The notes beneath the pieces are model-generated. The model did no database searches and was not told the origin of the DNA. It worked only from the letters and a program-made list of their open reading frames with translations. A stretch of DNA of 64,000 bases, from positions 6,944,001 to 7,008,000 of the forward strand of contig OX637343.1 in NCBI GenBank assembly GCA_951799405.1, read 5' to 3'. The translations under genes were made by a program, and so were the position numbers. Shown piece by piece: positions 52,188 through 63,499 of the stretch. Origin of the DNA: Agapetus fuscipes. Lineage: Eukaryota > Arthropoda > Insecta > Trichoptera > Glossosomatidae. Positions within the stretch are counted from its first letter, which is position 1, and every line of letters starts with the position of its first letter.

Positions 52188-52480
52188 ACAAAAGAATGTG
52201 ATGAGATGGTTTGGGCATGTGGAAAAAATGAGTGATGACAGACTAAGTATATACGCAGAGGAAGTGTGAAAGGACAAAGAGGTAAGAGATGACCGAGAAA
52301 AGTATGGAGTGATCAGATTGAAGCGATTGTGAAAGAATGGGATATACAAAGTGAGTATAAAAGAAGAAAATGTGTGAAAAAGGTGATGGATATGAATGAA
52401 TGAAAATAGTTATGTAAGAATAGGAAGAAATGGAGGCAGATCTGCCGAGGCTCTGGTCACCCTTAGCGAAATAGCGGCAG
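52188..52480 (+). mobile_element. RTE-like C-terminal fragment, decayed
   Basis: GGTACAAAAGAATGTGATGA and the following bases read KRMW/RWFGHVEKMSDDRL, then EWSDQIEAIVKEWDIQSEYK across frameshifts. Ends CAGATCTGCCGAGGCTCTGG and TAGCGAAATAGCGGCAGAG, the same short trailer as the copies at 17530 and 25028. Confidence 0.7.
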
Positions 52481-52944
52481 AGTTACAATTAGAAACAAAC
52501 AATATAAAGTCTCTTGCCTTATTTCTCCGAAACGGGGGTGGTAAGGACAAATTAAAAACATTTTGTAAAGCACATACAAAGTATGTATTCAAGGCACTTT
52601 GAAGATAAAATATATTACCGAACAGAATTATATGCTTATTTTAGATATTTTACAAGAGACAATAAAGCGGCGTGGGTGGAAATGTGGGACTTTTATTTTA
52701 TTTTATTTCTGTAGTATCAGTAATGTGGAGTCACATCAGCCATTCAATCTGTATCGTTCAATTTACGTCATCAATAGATACGTGTATGAAAATTATATGA
52801 TTTATGCGACTCACAAATCTAGAATTCAGTCAATTATGAGTCGTTCACAGACAGCTCGTCCATGTACAAATCGGTCAAACGACAGTTCGTCCACACGAGT
52901 TTTTTTTGGTCACATGCAATACAAGTCCACACAAAGCTCTTTAA

Positions 52945-53185
52945 TAATAATCTGTAATCTAAACTGCAAAGATATATTAACATTTAAAATTCATATTAAG
53001 TACATACTCATAAACAGACACGTGTAAGTTCGGGCTTACAAATACTTAAATTAAAATCCAAGCCTCAAATGAAATTCAATCCTGAAACTTTTGCCGACCT
53101 TCTCTGAGACAGTGGTGACATTGGCAAAGTGAACTATTTGTTACAGTATGCGTGGTGAGCCTTATACCAACTTATAAGTCAAGGA
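52945..53185 (-). mobile_element. RTE-tail copy
   Basis: Minus strand CCTTGACTTATAAGTTGGTA to GCAGTTTAGATTACAGATTA. Confidence 0.78.
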
Positions 53186-53326
53186 GTCGCAAAAAATTGT
53201 CCTGTGATGGAGCAGTTTGTGAATTATACACAGTATATCACAGAAATATCGTTGATCGAAAGCGTCGTCTGAGCTGTCGGCGGATGGGTTGTCGATGACC
53301 GATTTGTCGTAGAACTGATATCATTA

Positions 53327-53565
53327 CCCTGAGTAGGTACGAGTTGCAAAGCTTGAGTAAAGTAAAGTTTACGGAAAGTATTAAAGAGTGGTTATCCCCA
53401 AAATCTGCCGTTTTTGTTCGTTTGAACTTGATTTTCTTCATCACGTAACTCTTTTGCTAAGACCATAAAGTATAAGAAACAAAAACGGCAGATTTTGGGG
53501 AAAATCGCTCTGTAATACTTTCCGTAAACTTTACTTTACTCAAGTTTTGCAACTCGTACTAAGGA
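53327..53565. mobile_element. Palindromic MITE, CCCTTAGTACGAG family, copy 4
   Basis: Left end TACCCTGAGTAGGTACGAG (small insertion), right end CTCGTACTAAGGAC. Most diverged copy. Confidence 0.85.
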
Positions 53566-53699
53566 CACTGCACATTAAATAATCATAAAATAATAATCAA
53601 TTTTACGAATAATTTCCTTTATTAAAATATTATGGATTTTCAGTTGTTTTTTCATTACCTACTTAGTTACTTTGTTCGAAACTAAATTAAAATTTTGTT

Positions 53700-54400
53700 A
53701 TTACTTTGTTCCTTGGTTAGTATGAGACTGACAGCCCTTAACCCAAAAATGATTTAATTTTTAAATTAGTTTAAAATCAGTTTCCCATACCGAAATGTGC
53801 GCTTATCTCTGGTTTTAGGTTTAACTAATCTAATCAATAAGGTCGTTAGATGAAGAAATGGTTAATTTGCTTATGCCACTCCTGTGTTAAATAATAGTGG
53901 CATTGTTTGTGTTAAATTGAAATTTCGGTTTTAATTGTATAATTAGGTATACATGCAGCATTTGTAAGCACGATTTTACTCGTTTCTGTCCCACAATGGC
54001 ATGCATTCGATATCAATCTGAAATGTTTTTATATAACTACAACTTAGATTATAGACATCTGTTTATCGAGGGGAGTTATATAAATGTTTCATATTCCGAG
54101 GAAGCTAGTTCTGATCTCACATGACAGCTTCTGTAAACTGTAATCTAAGCTGCAAAGTAATTTTTTGTTTATGGAACTGAGATTATAGATTTAAACTGTG
54201 GTTGTCTCTTTATAGGCCAACAAAAATCAATGGTTTCTAGAGAAAAAATTAATTAAGGAGAAATAAAATACCGAAATTTTGTGAAGTGAACCTGCAACTT
54301 TTGCCAATCTGCCCTGAAATAGAGGTGTGACATTGGCAAAGCAAAATAATTTTTATAGTGTTAGTGGTCAGACTCATATCAACCTATCAGTCAAGAAATC
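53700..54400. repeat. Old RTE-tail remnants
   Basis: 53708-54055 is a decayed plus-strand tail (TTCCTTGGTTAGTATGAGAC to ACTACAACTTAGATTATAGA). 54290-54400 is a minus-strand piece (TTGACTGATAGGTTGATATG to TTGCAGGTTCACTTCAC). Confidence 0.55.
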
Positions 54401-54527
54401 ATAGTTTAATATTATAATCTAATCTAATATATAATCTTATATTATAATATTTACTAAAAAATGATAATAATTAGCCAACTTTAAACAACGCCGTTTAGTG
54501 GCACTAACCATAATCTATAATAATAAT

Positions 54528-55345
54528 AATCTATAATCTAAGTTGCAAGGATATATTCATTTAAAGCTCTCAGATGTATGCCCACAAACCAACAAGTGCA
54601 GTTCGCGCTTACAAATGCTGAATGTGTACTTACAAATAAAATCCAAACCTCAAATGAACATAAGCCCCACAACTTTTGCCGACCTTCCCTGAAACAGGGG
54701 TGACATTGGCAAAGTGAACCATTTTTTACAGTATGGGTGGTCAGCCTCATACCAACCTATAAGTCAAGGAATATGAATAATAAATTACATTTAAATATAA
54801 AAAAGAACAAAACTATACAAAAAATCTATACAAAAAAAGTCAAAAATTTCCTATGCAAAAAATGTAGCAAATGAATACACCAACATTAGAAATCAACATT
54901 GCAGATTAGCCGCCACTTCTTCCTGTCCTTGCATACTTCTTTCATTTCATCCAGAGTTATAACCTTTTTCATACAAGTCCTCCTTTTATTATGACTCTGG
55001 ATATCCCATTCATTCGCTATTTCAGAGATTTGATCCTTCCATACTTTTCTCGGTCTTCCTCTACCACGACATCCATCTATTCTAGCAACATATACTTTTT
55101 TCGTCAATCTTTCATCACTCATTCTCTCCAAATGCCCGAACCATCTTAACATACTTCTTTTAATCTTCACTTTCACACTTTCCCTTACACCACATTCTTC
55201 TCTTCCTCACCCTGTCACTTCGTTTTTTCCCAATCATACTTCTTAGATAGTCCATTTCTACTGTATGGATTTTACTAATTTCCCTTTCACTCACCGTCCA
55301 GGCTTCACTTCCATACATCAAGGTTGGCACTAGTATACCACCGTG
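54528..55345 (-). mobile_element. RTE-like LINE, 5'-truncated young copy 2
   Basis: Longest of the three young copies. On minus 55345 starts in [20 protein letters not shown]; an 11-base deletion near 55204 (loss of ACAAAATCATT) shifts frame before VRESMKVKIKRSMLRWFGHL; it ends [11 protein letters not shown], then 3' UTR and RTE-tail. Confidence 0.85.
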
Positions 55346-55597
55346 TAATAAATACACAATTTGTGAGTGTATTCTAAGGAATTATTTTTCATCTAGAGGC
55401 AAATAAAATGTATTTGTGTAGTAGAGATTAAGTGATGCTAAAAATATTTTTATTAAAATATTTCGATGAAGAACTAGAGCAGTGAAAAGTATCGGACTTA
55501 TTCGGAATATATATTTTTTCATTTCACAAATCCGGTAGATGCTGGAGAGTTGCCTTCCGGGATCTGGTGCCGTGGCCTGTGCGAGCTGAAGCTTTTG

Positions 55598-55632
55598 GAC
55601 GTTTCGCACTTGTCTGCGATGGGCTTCTTCAG
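55598..55632 (-). ncRNA. Hammerhead-like core, weak stem II
   Basis: Minus strand: CTGAAGAAGCCCATCGCAGA, then CAAGTGCGAAACGTC. Both conserved boxes and the GUC triplet are present, but stem II pairs poorly, so it is probably inactive. Flanks differ from the copy at 41315. Confidence 0.4.
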
Positions 55633-55707
55633 AGTGAAAGTGAAGCAGATGATGTTGATGAAACTAAGTGATCACACATTTCCAACAACACCACACTTTC
55701 CTCGCAG

Positions 55708-55915
55708 GGCTTCCCAGCCCCCTCGGGAGCTGGGAAGCCTCTCTGGGAAGGTTCTCTTTTCTTTTAAAGGCTGAGTATAAAACCTAGCCAGTATTTTATT
55801 TTGGGTTTGATATAAACTCCGAAACGGGAAATCATTTCTGACACTTTCGGTGGGATTCAAACCCTAGCTCTCGGAATGGAATACAAGCACTCTACCAGCT
55901 TAGCTATCGACCGGA
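55708..55915 (-). mobile_element. SINE-A copy, 3' part missing
   Basis: Head near 55915 (CCGGTCGATAGCTAAGCTGG; GGGTTTGAATCCC) and half of the body; ends near CTCGGGAGCTGG-type text in a rearranged order. Confidence 0.72.
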
Positions 55916-56006
55916 CTAGAAATCTTCCTTCGAAATCATTTTCAAATCATCCTCATTTCTCTTTCAGTCCCCGTCCACGCTTGACTTTCATGTATCAGGT
56001 CGTACC

Positions 56007-56530
56007 GGTTCGTAGTCTAGTGATAACCTTTCGGACTCTTAAATGGAAAGTTGTGGGTTCGAATCCCATCGGAGCACAAAAAATACCATTTATATTTTCA
56101 AATATGCTCTTCGCTGGGTTGAAAAAATTATACACGTTTACCAAAGAGGTTGGTATACGGCTGACCACCCATGCTGTTGAAAATGGTTCACTTTGCCAAT
56201 GTCACCCTTGTTTCAGGGAAAGTCGACAGGAGTTGCAGGGTGTAAGTTCATTTGAGATTCGGGTTTTTATATTGTAGGCGGCATGTTTAAGCGCGAACTT
56301 AAACATGTCTGTTTTGTGAAAATGCATATTATGTGAATCTCTAATGTTACTTATATTTTGCAACATAGATTAGATTAGATTAGATAAGATCACTGGTCCA
56401 TCCAGCCTTACAGCAACTGGGTCTTGCTTGAGTATTGGGGCTTTCTATAGCGACGAACAAGCTCGCAGGGGTCCCTTGAGGTGTGATTCACACCAAACGA
56501 GCTTCCCAAACAAATTATTATAATATTCTT
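56007..56530 (+). mobile_element. SINE-B split by an RTE-tail
   Basis: Head TTCGTAGTCTAGTGATAACC, B box GGGTTCGAATCCC, body to TTTACCAAAGA at 56147. An RTE-tail (56148-56390, GGTTGGTATACGGCTGACCA to ATTAGATTAGATAAGAT) follows, then the SINE resumes at CACTGGTCCATCCAGCC and ends in tail i. Confidence 0.82.
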
Positions 56531-57009
56531 ATTATTGTCAGCCCCAGACAAGCACCTCTTTTTTGCCGGATACACATTACCCGGGTTGAAACCCTTGCAG
56601 CCCTAGTGACGCATAGTAATACCGCACACTGCCACCTACCTAATTCTCATTTTCAATGAATCCCAAATAATAAGCGTAGGATGAAATCGAATGGATTTTC
56701 CATGTCAGGAAAAACATAAAAGTCTGCACACACTCATCCATCCCGATAAAATCTTATCCAAAAAATAATAATTACACCTTGAATCATTTTGTTATGTACA
56801 GAGCTTTGTACAAAAGCTATTTATCAATGGTTTTCTCTTTGTATATCTGTCTCTGTCTGTAGGGTAAGATTTTGTATAGCTCTGTCTCTTTTGCTCGGGA
56901 GGTATTTTGTGTGGAAAATGAATTTATGAAATCGATGAGTTTTAAGTAAAACGTCATAAAATAGTTATTCTATTTAATTATAAAAACAATTATTGTTTTT
57001 CTTCCGATA

Positions 57010-57252
57010 ACACACAACTAAGCTCCATATATAGTGTAACTTCTTGCCGTGATATCCTCGAATGGGTAGCATGTAGCGAGTGAGTCTATTTATTTTCAAC
57101 AGGGGCTTTACGCGAACCACTTCACTTTATATGGGGCTTTCCCAGGACTGGTAATTTCTTGTAAAGGCTGGATACCCCTTGCCGGTATTTTATTTTGGGT
57201 TTGAAAATAGTACCCTCGGTGTAATCCGAACCAGAGCTCTCGGCACAGAGTG
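57010..57252 (-). mobile_element. SINE-A copy, decayed
   Basis: Many small deletions. B box region reads GGTTCGGATTAC; the A box is lost. Confidence 0.7.
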
Positions 57253-57383
57253 ATATGATAATTTAGGGTTTGTGTTAGATAGAGCTGTCAGCTGTAGGCT
57301 AACATAAGAAATTATAATCGTTTGAGATATTTACAAAATAAAAATACTGAAACTTACTTAATTATCGACATTTTGTCGGTGTC

Positions 57384-57725
57384 TTGAGCATCCCTCCCCC
57401 TCACATTTCAGAAAGGGAAACTCGTAGTACGGCTCTTATTTATCCCTTTGCAGTCGATCTCAAAACTATGAGCACTTGGCGTTTTCATGACTCATTCCTT
57501 TGCCAAACTGCCCGTTTATGGAATGGTCTACCAGTATCTGTGTTTCCTTGCCAATTTAATCCGGTTTTATTCAAAACCAACATCAATCACCACTTCCTTG
57601 CAGCGCCTCACGATAGAAGCAAAAACTCAAGCAACAACTCTGCGGCACCCTTCCAGGGTGACATAGACCCCCAAGACTTTTAAGAATTGGGGAGCCTCCC
57701 GCACAAGATTCCTTAAAAAAAAAAA
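57384..57725 (+). mobile_element. LINE 3' end whose tail matches SINE-B tail ii
   Basis: Open frame 57384-57683 reads RETRSTALIYPFAVDLKTMS, FHDSFLCQTARLWNGLPVSV and FKTNINHHFLAAP, the usual C-terminus of a Jockey/CR1-type polymerase. The last codons and trailer, AACTCTGCGGCACCCTTCCA, GTGACATAGACCCCC, GGGGAGCCTCCCGCACAAGA and an A-run, parallel SINE-B tail ii (CCTCTGCGGCACTACAACAA, GTGTCATAGACCCCT, AGGGAGTCTCCCGCACA). This points to a LINE-SINE pair with a shared 3' recognition end. Confidence 0.82.
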
Positions 57726-57734
57726 AACGTTTTC

Positions 57735-57838
57735 AGGAGACACCCTTGTTGTGCGGCGATCAAGGGTGAAGATGATTCGAACCGGCACTGTGTTATTCCA
57801 CACAGTTCCCAAATCACACTGTCTTGGCTGCTCGACTA
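57735..57838 (-). repeat. SINE-S head only
   Basis: Minus strand: ATAGTCGAGCAGCCAAGACA, long variable-arm-like stretch, CCGGTTCGAATC. Truncated directly by the RTE copy that follows. Confidence 0.6.
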
Positions 57839-58530
57839 TAATCTATAATCTAAGTTGCAAGGATATATTCATTTAAAGCTCTCAGATGTATGCCCACAAA
57901 CCAACAAGTGTAGTTCGCGCTTACAAATGCTGAATGTGTACTTACAAATAAAATCCAAACCTCAAATGAACATAAGCCCCACAACTTTTGCCGACCTTCC
58001 CTGAAACAAGGGAGACATTGGCAAAGTGAACCATTTTTTACAGTATGGGTGGTCAGCCTCATACCAACCTATAAGTCAAGGAATATGAATAATAAATTAC
58101 ATTTAAATATAAAAAAGAACAAAACCTTACAAAGAAATCCATACAAAAAAAAGTCAAAAATTTCCTATGCAAAAAATGTAGCAAATGAATACACCAACAT
58201 TAGAAATCAACATTGCAGATTAGCCGCCACTTCTTCCTGTCCTTGCATACTTCTTTCATTTCATCCAGAGTCATAACCTTTTTCATACAAGTCCTCCTTT
58301 TATTATGACTCTGGATATCCCATTCATTCGCTATTTCAGAGATTTGATCCATCCATACTTTTCTCGGTCTTTCTCTACCACGACATCCATCTATTCTAGC
58401 AACATATACTTTCTTCGTCAATCTTTCATCACTCATTCTCTCCAAATGCCCGAACCATCTTAACATACTTCTTTTAATCTTCACTTTCACACTTTCCCTT
58501 ACACCACATTCTTCTCTTACAAAATCATTC
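57838..58530 (-). mobile_element. RTE-like LINE, 5'-truncated young copy 3
   Basis: The minus frame starts at the truncation point (NDFVREECGVRESVKVKIKR) and is open to [11 protein letters not shown]. Differences from copy 1 are single bases such as GRERPRK for GRGRPRK. Ends in ATAGATTATAGTCGAG. Confidence 0.85.
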
Positions 58531-58677
58531 TATAGTGCTGACAAATTACAAACTCATAAATGTACTTAAACATTTTTTCATTTAAAATTTTAATTATATT
58601 AAATTTAAGTGTATTTTCTCACTCGTTATCTTCATTTACCTCTAGCCAGTTTTTTATGAGACCTTATGGGGTGGGAT

Positions 58678-59402
58678 AACTAAATCCAGTTTTAGGGGTC
58701 AAAGGCTCAGTTTCAGGGATCGATAGCTCAGTTTCAGGGGTCGATAGCTCAGTTTTAGGGGTCGATAGCTCAATTTCAGGGGTCGATAGCTCAGTTTCAG
58801 GGGTCGAAGGCTCAGTTTCAGGGGTCGAAGGCTTAGTTAAAAGGGTCGATAGCCCAGTTTCAGGGATCGATAGTTTAGTTTCACGGGTCGATAGCTCAGT
58901 TTCAGGGGTCGATAGTTCAGTTTCAGGGGTCGATAGCTCAGTTTCAGAGGTCTTTTGCTCAGATTCAAGGGTCGATAGCTAAGTTTCGGGGGTCGATAGT
59001 TCAGTTTCGGGGTCGATAGCTCAGTTTCAAGGATCAATAGCTCAGTTTCAGGGGTCGGTAGCTCAGTTTCAAGGAATAATAGCTCAGTTTCTGGGGCTGA
59101 TAGCTTAGTTTCAGGGGTTGATAGCTCAGTTTCAGGGGTCGATAGTTCAGTTTCAGGGGTCAATAGCTCAGTTTCAGGGGCGAAGGCTCAGCTTCAGGGA
59201 TCGATAGTTCAGTTTCAGGGGTCAATAGCTCAGTTTCAGGGGCGAAGGCTCAGCTTCAGGGATCGATAGCTCAGTTTCAGGGGTCGATAGCTTAGTTTCA
59301 GGGGTCGATAGCTTAGTTTCAGGGGTCGATAGTTCAGTTTCAGGGGTCGATAGCTCAGTTTCAGGGGCGAAGGCTCAGTTTCAGGGGTCGATAGGTCAGT
59401 TT
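58678..59402. repeat. 21-bp minisatellite built on GGTCGATAGCTCAGTT
   Basis: About 34 units of GGGGTCGATAGCTCAGTTTC(A), with variants GGCGAAGGCTCAG and GATAGTTCAG. The 16 bases GGTCGATAGCTCAGTT are identical to the start of SINE-A (A-box region). On minus the frames give repeated LSTPETE or RPLKLSY text, artefacts of the 7-codon unit. Confidence 0.93.
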
Positions 59403-59409
59403 TATTAAG

Positions 59410-59665
59410 AAACAAAAAATTGCATGAAACAAATGACGATGGATTTAAGAGTGTCGGTACACAATAACATATTGTTTGGAACATTGATGTGTGGAAGTGA
59501 AGCATGGACTACGAATGACAGCAAATTGAGTGAAAATAGTATGACAGGAAAACCTTTAAGAGAGAGAGTTAAAAATGAATGGGTGAAAGGCAAATGCAAG
59601 TTGAAAGAGAATGTGAAAGTAAAGGTACAAGATAATATGATAAGCTGCTTTGGACTGTAGAATAA
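59410..59665 (+). mobile_element. RTE-like fragment
   Basis: Frame MTMDLRVSVHNNILFGTLMC, GSEAWTTND, MTGKPLRERVKNEW, KVKVQDNMISCFGL: the thumb region of the same reverse transcriptase family as at 17530, missing 10-15 codons in the middle. Confidence 0.7.
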
Positions 59666-59669
59666 TGGC

Positions 59670-61075
59670 TGATGAACTTACAAAGTGGACAGAATTACAG
59701 AATAGGAATAAAAAAGAACATATTTAAAATTTTACTTTTTACTTTCATTTATCTGGTGCTTAAAGTAAGACGTACTTGAGGAAAATGAAACTATTTCTCT
59801 TCGTCTTTTTCACTTGCTGCTGTTTTGTAGTCAGATCACATAATTCAATTTCTCCGTACCGTGTACAAAGAAACTGTGAAGTCTATACCTTATTCTTTCA
59901 CTCTTATAGCTCAACTGTATAATTTCATCTCCCTCCCCCAAATTATATCAGCATTCATCAATTGTGTTCGTCTCTTTCTTTTGTATGGACTTCAGGGTAA
60001 TATTTTACTTCGCTCTAACCAGGGTTGATGAAAATCATACGTCAGACGGAAAAGAAAAGATCTTAACACAAGTAAACTTTAGTTCAGATATCAACTTTTA
60101 CGTGTTAAAAGTGTTGAATGATTTAATCTAATGTGTACAGTTATTACAATATTTTATATGAAATTCTTCTATGTCAGATAAAATTCCCGGAATTTATCTT
60201 GTGCTGAACATACAAAGGTCAAATTAAAGGAAAGCGGGTGTAAATTTTGAACGTTTTCAATGATTTTGTATTTTGTGCATGGAGCACTGTTATCGAGGGT
60301 AGTTTTAAAAGATTGTCTGGGATTTGCGACCTCAGTACTTGAAAGAGTCTTGTGGCGCGAGGGTGTATGTGGAGACAATAAATAAAAATATATTTAAAAT
60401 TTAAAATAATAAATGAGAAATATTATACAGATCAGGATAAATAAAAATATCTAAAAAAAAAAATACAATAATGTTTAAAATGAATTTTTAAACATAAAAT
60501 CGGGAGCTATTTATGGTTAATAAAATACTGGAAAATGAGTAAAACCAATAATAGGATCGTTTTAAAATCATAATTATCAAAAAACAATACATATGAATTT
60601 TGAAAAAAAAAATCTAAAACTCTAAGGAAATTTAACTTATTTATGACTGATTCGTGAAAATTATAAAACAAATATAAACTTATTTTATGTGTCTTCCTAC
60701 GTGACAAAAGTAAAATTAATATCGACAATATTTTTGAAAATAATTATTAAAGAGCATTTGAAATTGTAACATTGTATAGACTGAGAGGGTGACAATAACA
60801 TATACACGGAGTTTAAACTAAAATATCTTACCTGCATATTATCAAAATATAAATATCAAGTAACTTTTAAAAATTAAAAATTGTGAATTTATTCGCTGCC
60901 CTGTCTTCAATTTATCAAAAAGGTATGTATATCAATTCTCTATTCACTTCAAACTCTCACTTCATACTTATAGCTTTTATTTACTATATTTTGTTTTGAT
61001 GACTTTTACATTATGTATAAAAATAAATTTTTAGGTCATTTGACATATTTACAACTATAATAACAACAACTATAA
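59670..61075. other. Gene-free stretch
   Basis: 1.4 kb of AT-rich DNA. No RNA gene, frame or repeat family recognised. Confidence 0.5.
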
Positions 61076-61077
61076 AT

Positions 61078-61225
61078 TTGGCCAGAAACAGGTACTAATA
61101 TTATCAATTAATAATTAATTATTGTTTATTTTAATGGATTATTAATTAATAATTATCCAATAAAATCTGTTGAACCAGGGTCAAAGTTATGGTTAAATTA
61201 CCCAAGCGGCGATCGAACCAACGTT
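61078..61225 (-). mobile_element. SINE-S copy
   Basis: Minus strand: TTGGTTCGATCGCCGCTTGG (B-box region), CCATAACTTTGACCCTGGTT, then an AT-rich body to CCTGTTTCTGGCC. The head is incomplete. Confidence 0.6.
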
Positions 61226-61340
61226 GTTCTATTCCAAACACGCCAGAAAGATCAGCCCACTTTTCCCCCTCGGCCATAACACCGACGACTTTATAGGATA
61301 TAATACGAAGCGTTATGGGAGAACTTACATCATTCTCGAA

Positions 61341-61627
61341 GTTTCGTTCTTCAGGAGACATCGTCTCTGCATGACGACTGAGAATGAACTGTTTCTTCTT
61401 TATATAACAAAAATGTCACAAATAACTGCTGCTAACCTGGGCCGGAGAGAATAATGATGACTTTGTAAAACCATATTTTCTTATTTTATTGTGACATACA
61501 AAATCATTATTATTATCTCCAGCCGAGGGCATGCAGTGGTTTGTATCAATTTTTCTTATTAAAAATTCAGTCGTCATGCATAGAGGGTGTCTCCTGAAGA
61601 AGTTGGCTTCGTCCCCAACGAAACGTT
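61341..61627. repeat. Inverted pair of hammerhead-like ends
   Basis: On plus 61594-61627: CTGAAGA, A, stem GTTGG with loop CTTCGTC and partner CCAAC, then GAAACGTT, followed by GAGAATGATGTAAGTTTTCC. On minus 61354-61341: CTGAAGAACGAAAC, stem II deleted, then the same GAGAATGATGTAAGTTCTCC. The two face away from each other around about 230 bp. Penelope-like element ends are the likely source. Confidence 0.5.
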
Positions 61628-61859
61628 GAGAATGATGTAAGTTTTCCTATAACGGTTCACCTAATAACCGGAAAGCTTAAATACCTAACAGCTGTGATAG
61701 TTTCTATACTTGTAAAAAAAAATATTTGTAAAGAATCAAATGCAGTAATCTTGCATTTTTTCTAAAATCAGATTATCCACTGCTCCAAGCCCAGAAGTGC
61801 TATTCTGCTAAATTCCTTACACTTGTAGCCAGAGAAAGCAGATGGACTTCGATCACGTT

Positions 61860-62090
61860 TTGAGAAATTAGAAATACCGCCTTCTCCATCTCATCATACA
61901 GGGTAAGATTGAGGGGAGAAGAACTCAGGGACGCTGAAGGGCATCGTTGCTGAAAAACCTGTGACAATGGTTCAACAAAAGTACCAAGTCCCCGTTTCGA
62001 GCCGCAGCATCCGAGGTAAAAATAGCCATGATGATCGCCGATGTTCGATAGATGTGGCACCAAAAAAAGAACAAGAATGGAGTGGCAGCA
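61860..62090 (+). mobile_element. LINE-H C-terminal piece
   Basis: ATCATACAGGGTAAGATTGA onward reads IQGKIEGRRTQGR, then QWFNKSTKSPFRAAASEVKI and AMMIADVR with a stop; 3' end GTGGCACCAAAAAAAGAACA. Confidence 0.65.
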
Positions 62091-62175
62091 GACTGCCTCG
62101 GCAGTGGATAATCATGGAGGTCAAGACCCACCCTGGGTTGTCGTGGCGTTGAAGTTCATGATGATGATGATGTTT

Positions 62176-62500
62176 TTTTTTTTTAAGAAAATCCTGTGCA
62201 GGAGACTCCCTAGATTTCAGAAACTCTAGGGGTCTATGACACTTGTTGTAGTTCCACAGAGGTGTTTACGAGCTTGGTTGTCGCTACAAAGCGCCAATAC
62301 TCAAGCAAGACCCAGTTGCTGTAAGGCTGGATGGACCTTTAGTGACCTGTCTTTGGTAAAGGTTTATGAATTTTTCAACCCAGCGAAGAGCATATTTGAA
62401 AATATAAATGCTATATTTTTGGTGCTCCACTGGGATTCGAACCCATAACCTTCCGTTTACGAGTCCGAAGTGTTACCACTGGACTACGGCCCGGTACAAT
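62176..62500 (-). mobile_element. SINE-B copy, tail ii
   Basis: Full length. Minus strand: CCGTAGTCCAGTGGTAACAC head, GGGTTCGAATCCC B box, tail CTAGGGAGTCTCCTGCACAG and an A-run. No 5S head: the sequence beyond 62500 is unrelated. Confidence 0.88.
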
Positions 62501-62720
62501 GATGATGATGGTGCCTATAAGGTTCTCTAGTGACCTGTGACGTATTAGTCAATTTCAAGAAGGATACTGAAGGTCCAGGGTAGAATAATATTTTATTAAT
62601 AATAGTCCATTATATTGTATTAAGTGCCGCTAAATATAGAAAGGACCCTTAGTTGGGTCGCGACCTTCTGCGTCTTTGGTTCTGTGGCAATTATTAGAGG
62701 AAATTGGCAGGGCTAGTGTA

Positions 62721-63484
62721 GGGTTGCTAGCTCTGATCAAAAATCCCGGATGTACGTAAAAATCCCGAGATTGATCCAAAACTCTTAGGTATATGTATAT
62801 TTAAGGAGTTTTTACAGATATATAATCAAATTATTGAAAAATATCAGGTCGCTTGTAAAAAAAAATCATCGTAAAAAATGAATGGTGAAAGCTCTTTTGT
62901 CTAGTCGGTTGAATCTTGTATTTTCAAAAGCCACTATCTCCATACACATTTTTTTAAATATTTTTGACAGGGGAAGAGTACCCTTAGCGCATGTGTATTA
63001 ATTTTTTGTTGCAATGTCCACTATTTCTTGACAAACAAACAAACAAAAAATCCATGATTAATTCTCAATTCGTGGTTTTCCAGCAGAACTACAAAAATAT
63101 CATTAAATTTTCAAATATGCTCTACTCTGCGGGGTAAATTCATCTGTTTTTCAATCATCAAAGTCCAGAAAACCTAACAGTGACTTTACGTTGCTTAAGA
63201 ATTTTTCTTTTTTATTGCGATAACCAAGCTTATAAAGGGCTCTTTAGGTGTGATTCACACAAAAACAGCGCCCACTAAATAAATCATCGTAATATATTGT
63301 ATTTAAATACTCGAACCAACAATGTTTCGGGAAATACGCTACCTTGAACCACTTAATAAGTTATTCACTACAATTAATATTACTTAACTTGTTATATTTC
63401 GGATGACTTCATTTATAATCTTTTATCCAAAAATACGTGCAATATATTTCCCGGGATTTTTCATTACTGTCGTGCGTCAACCCT
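62721..63484. mobile_element. Possible TIR element
   Basis: AGGGTTGCTAGCTCTGATCA plus AAAATCCCGG on the left faces CCGGGATTTTTCATTACTG ... CGTCAACCCT on the right. The outer 7 bases and an inner ATCAAAAATCCCGG-like block are inverted. No convincing target duplication. Confidence 0.4.
63109..63298 (+). mobile_element. SINE-B copy, tail i, head lost
   Basis: TTCAAATATGCTCTACTCTG to AACAGCGCCCACTAAATAAA; nested within the possible TIR element. Confidence 0.7.
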
Positions 63485-63499
63485 GCTCAACTCGCAGGG

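Noticed and set aside
58837..59505. Repeat proteins LSTPETE / RPLKLSY on minus
   Set aside because: Frames of the 21-bp minisatellite; no start or splice context.
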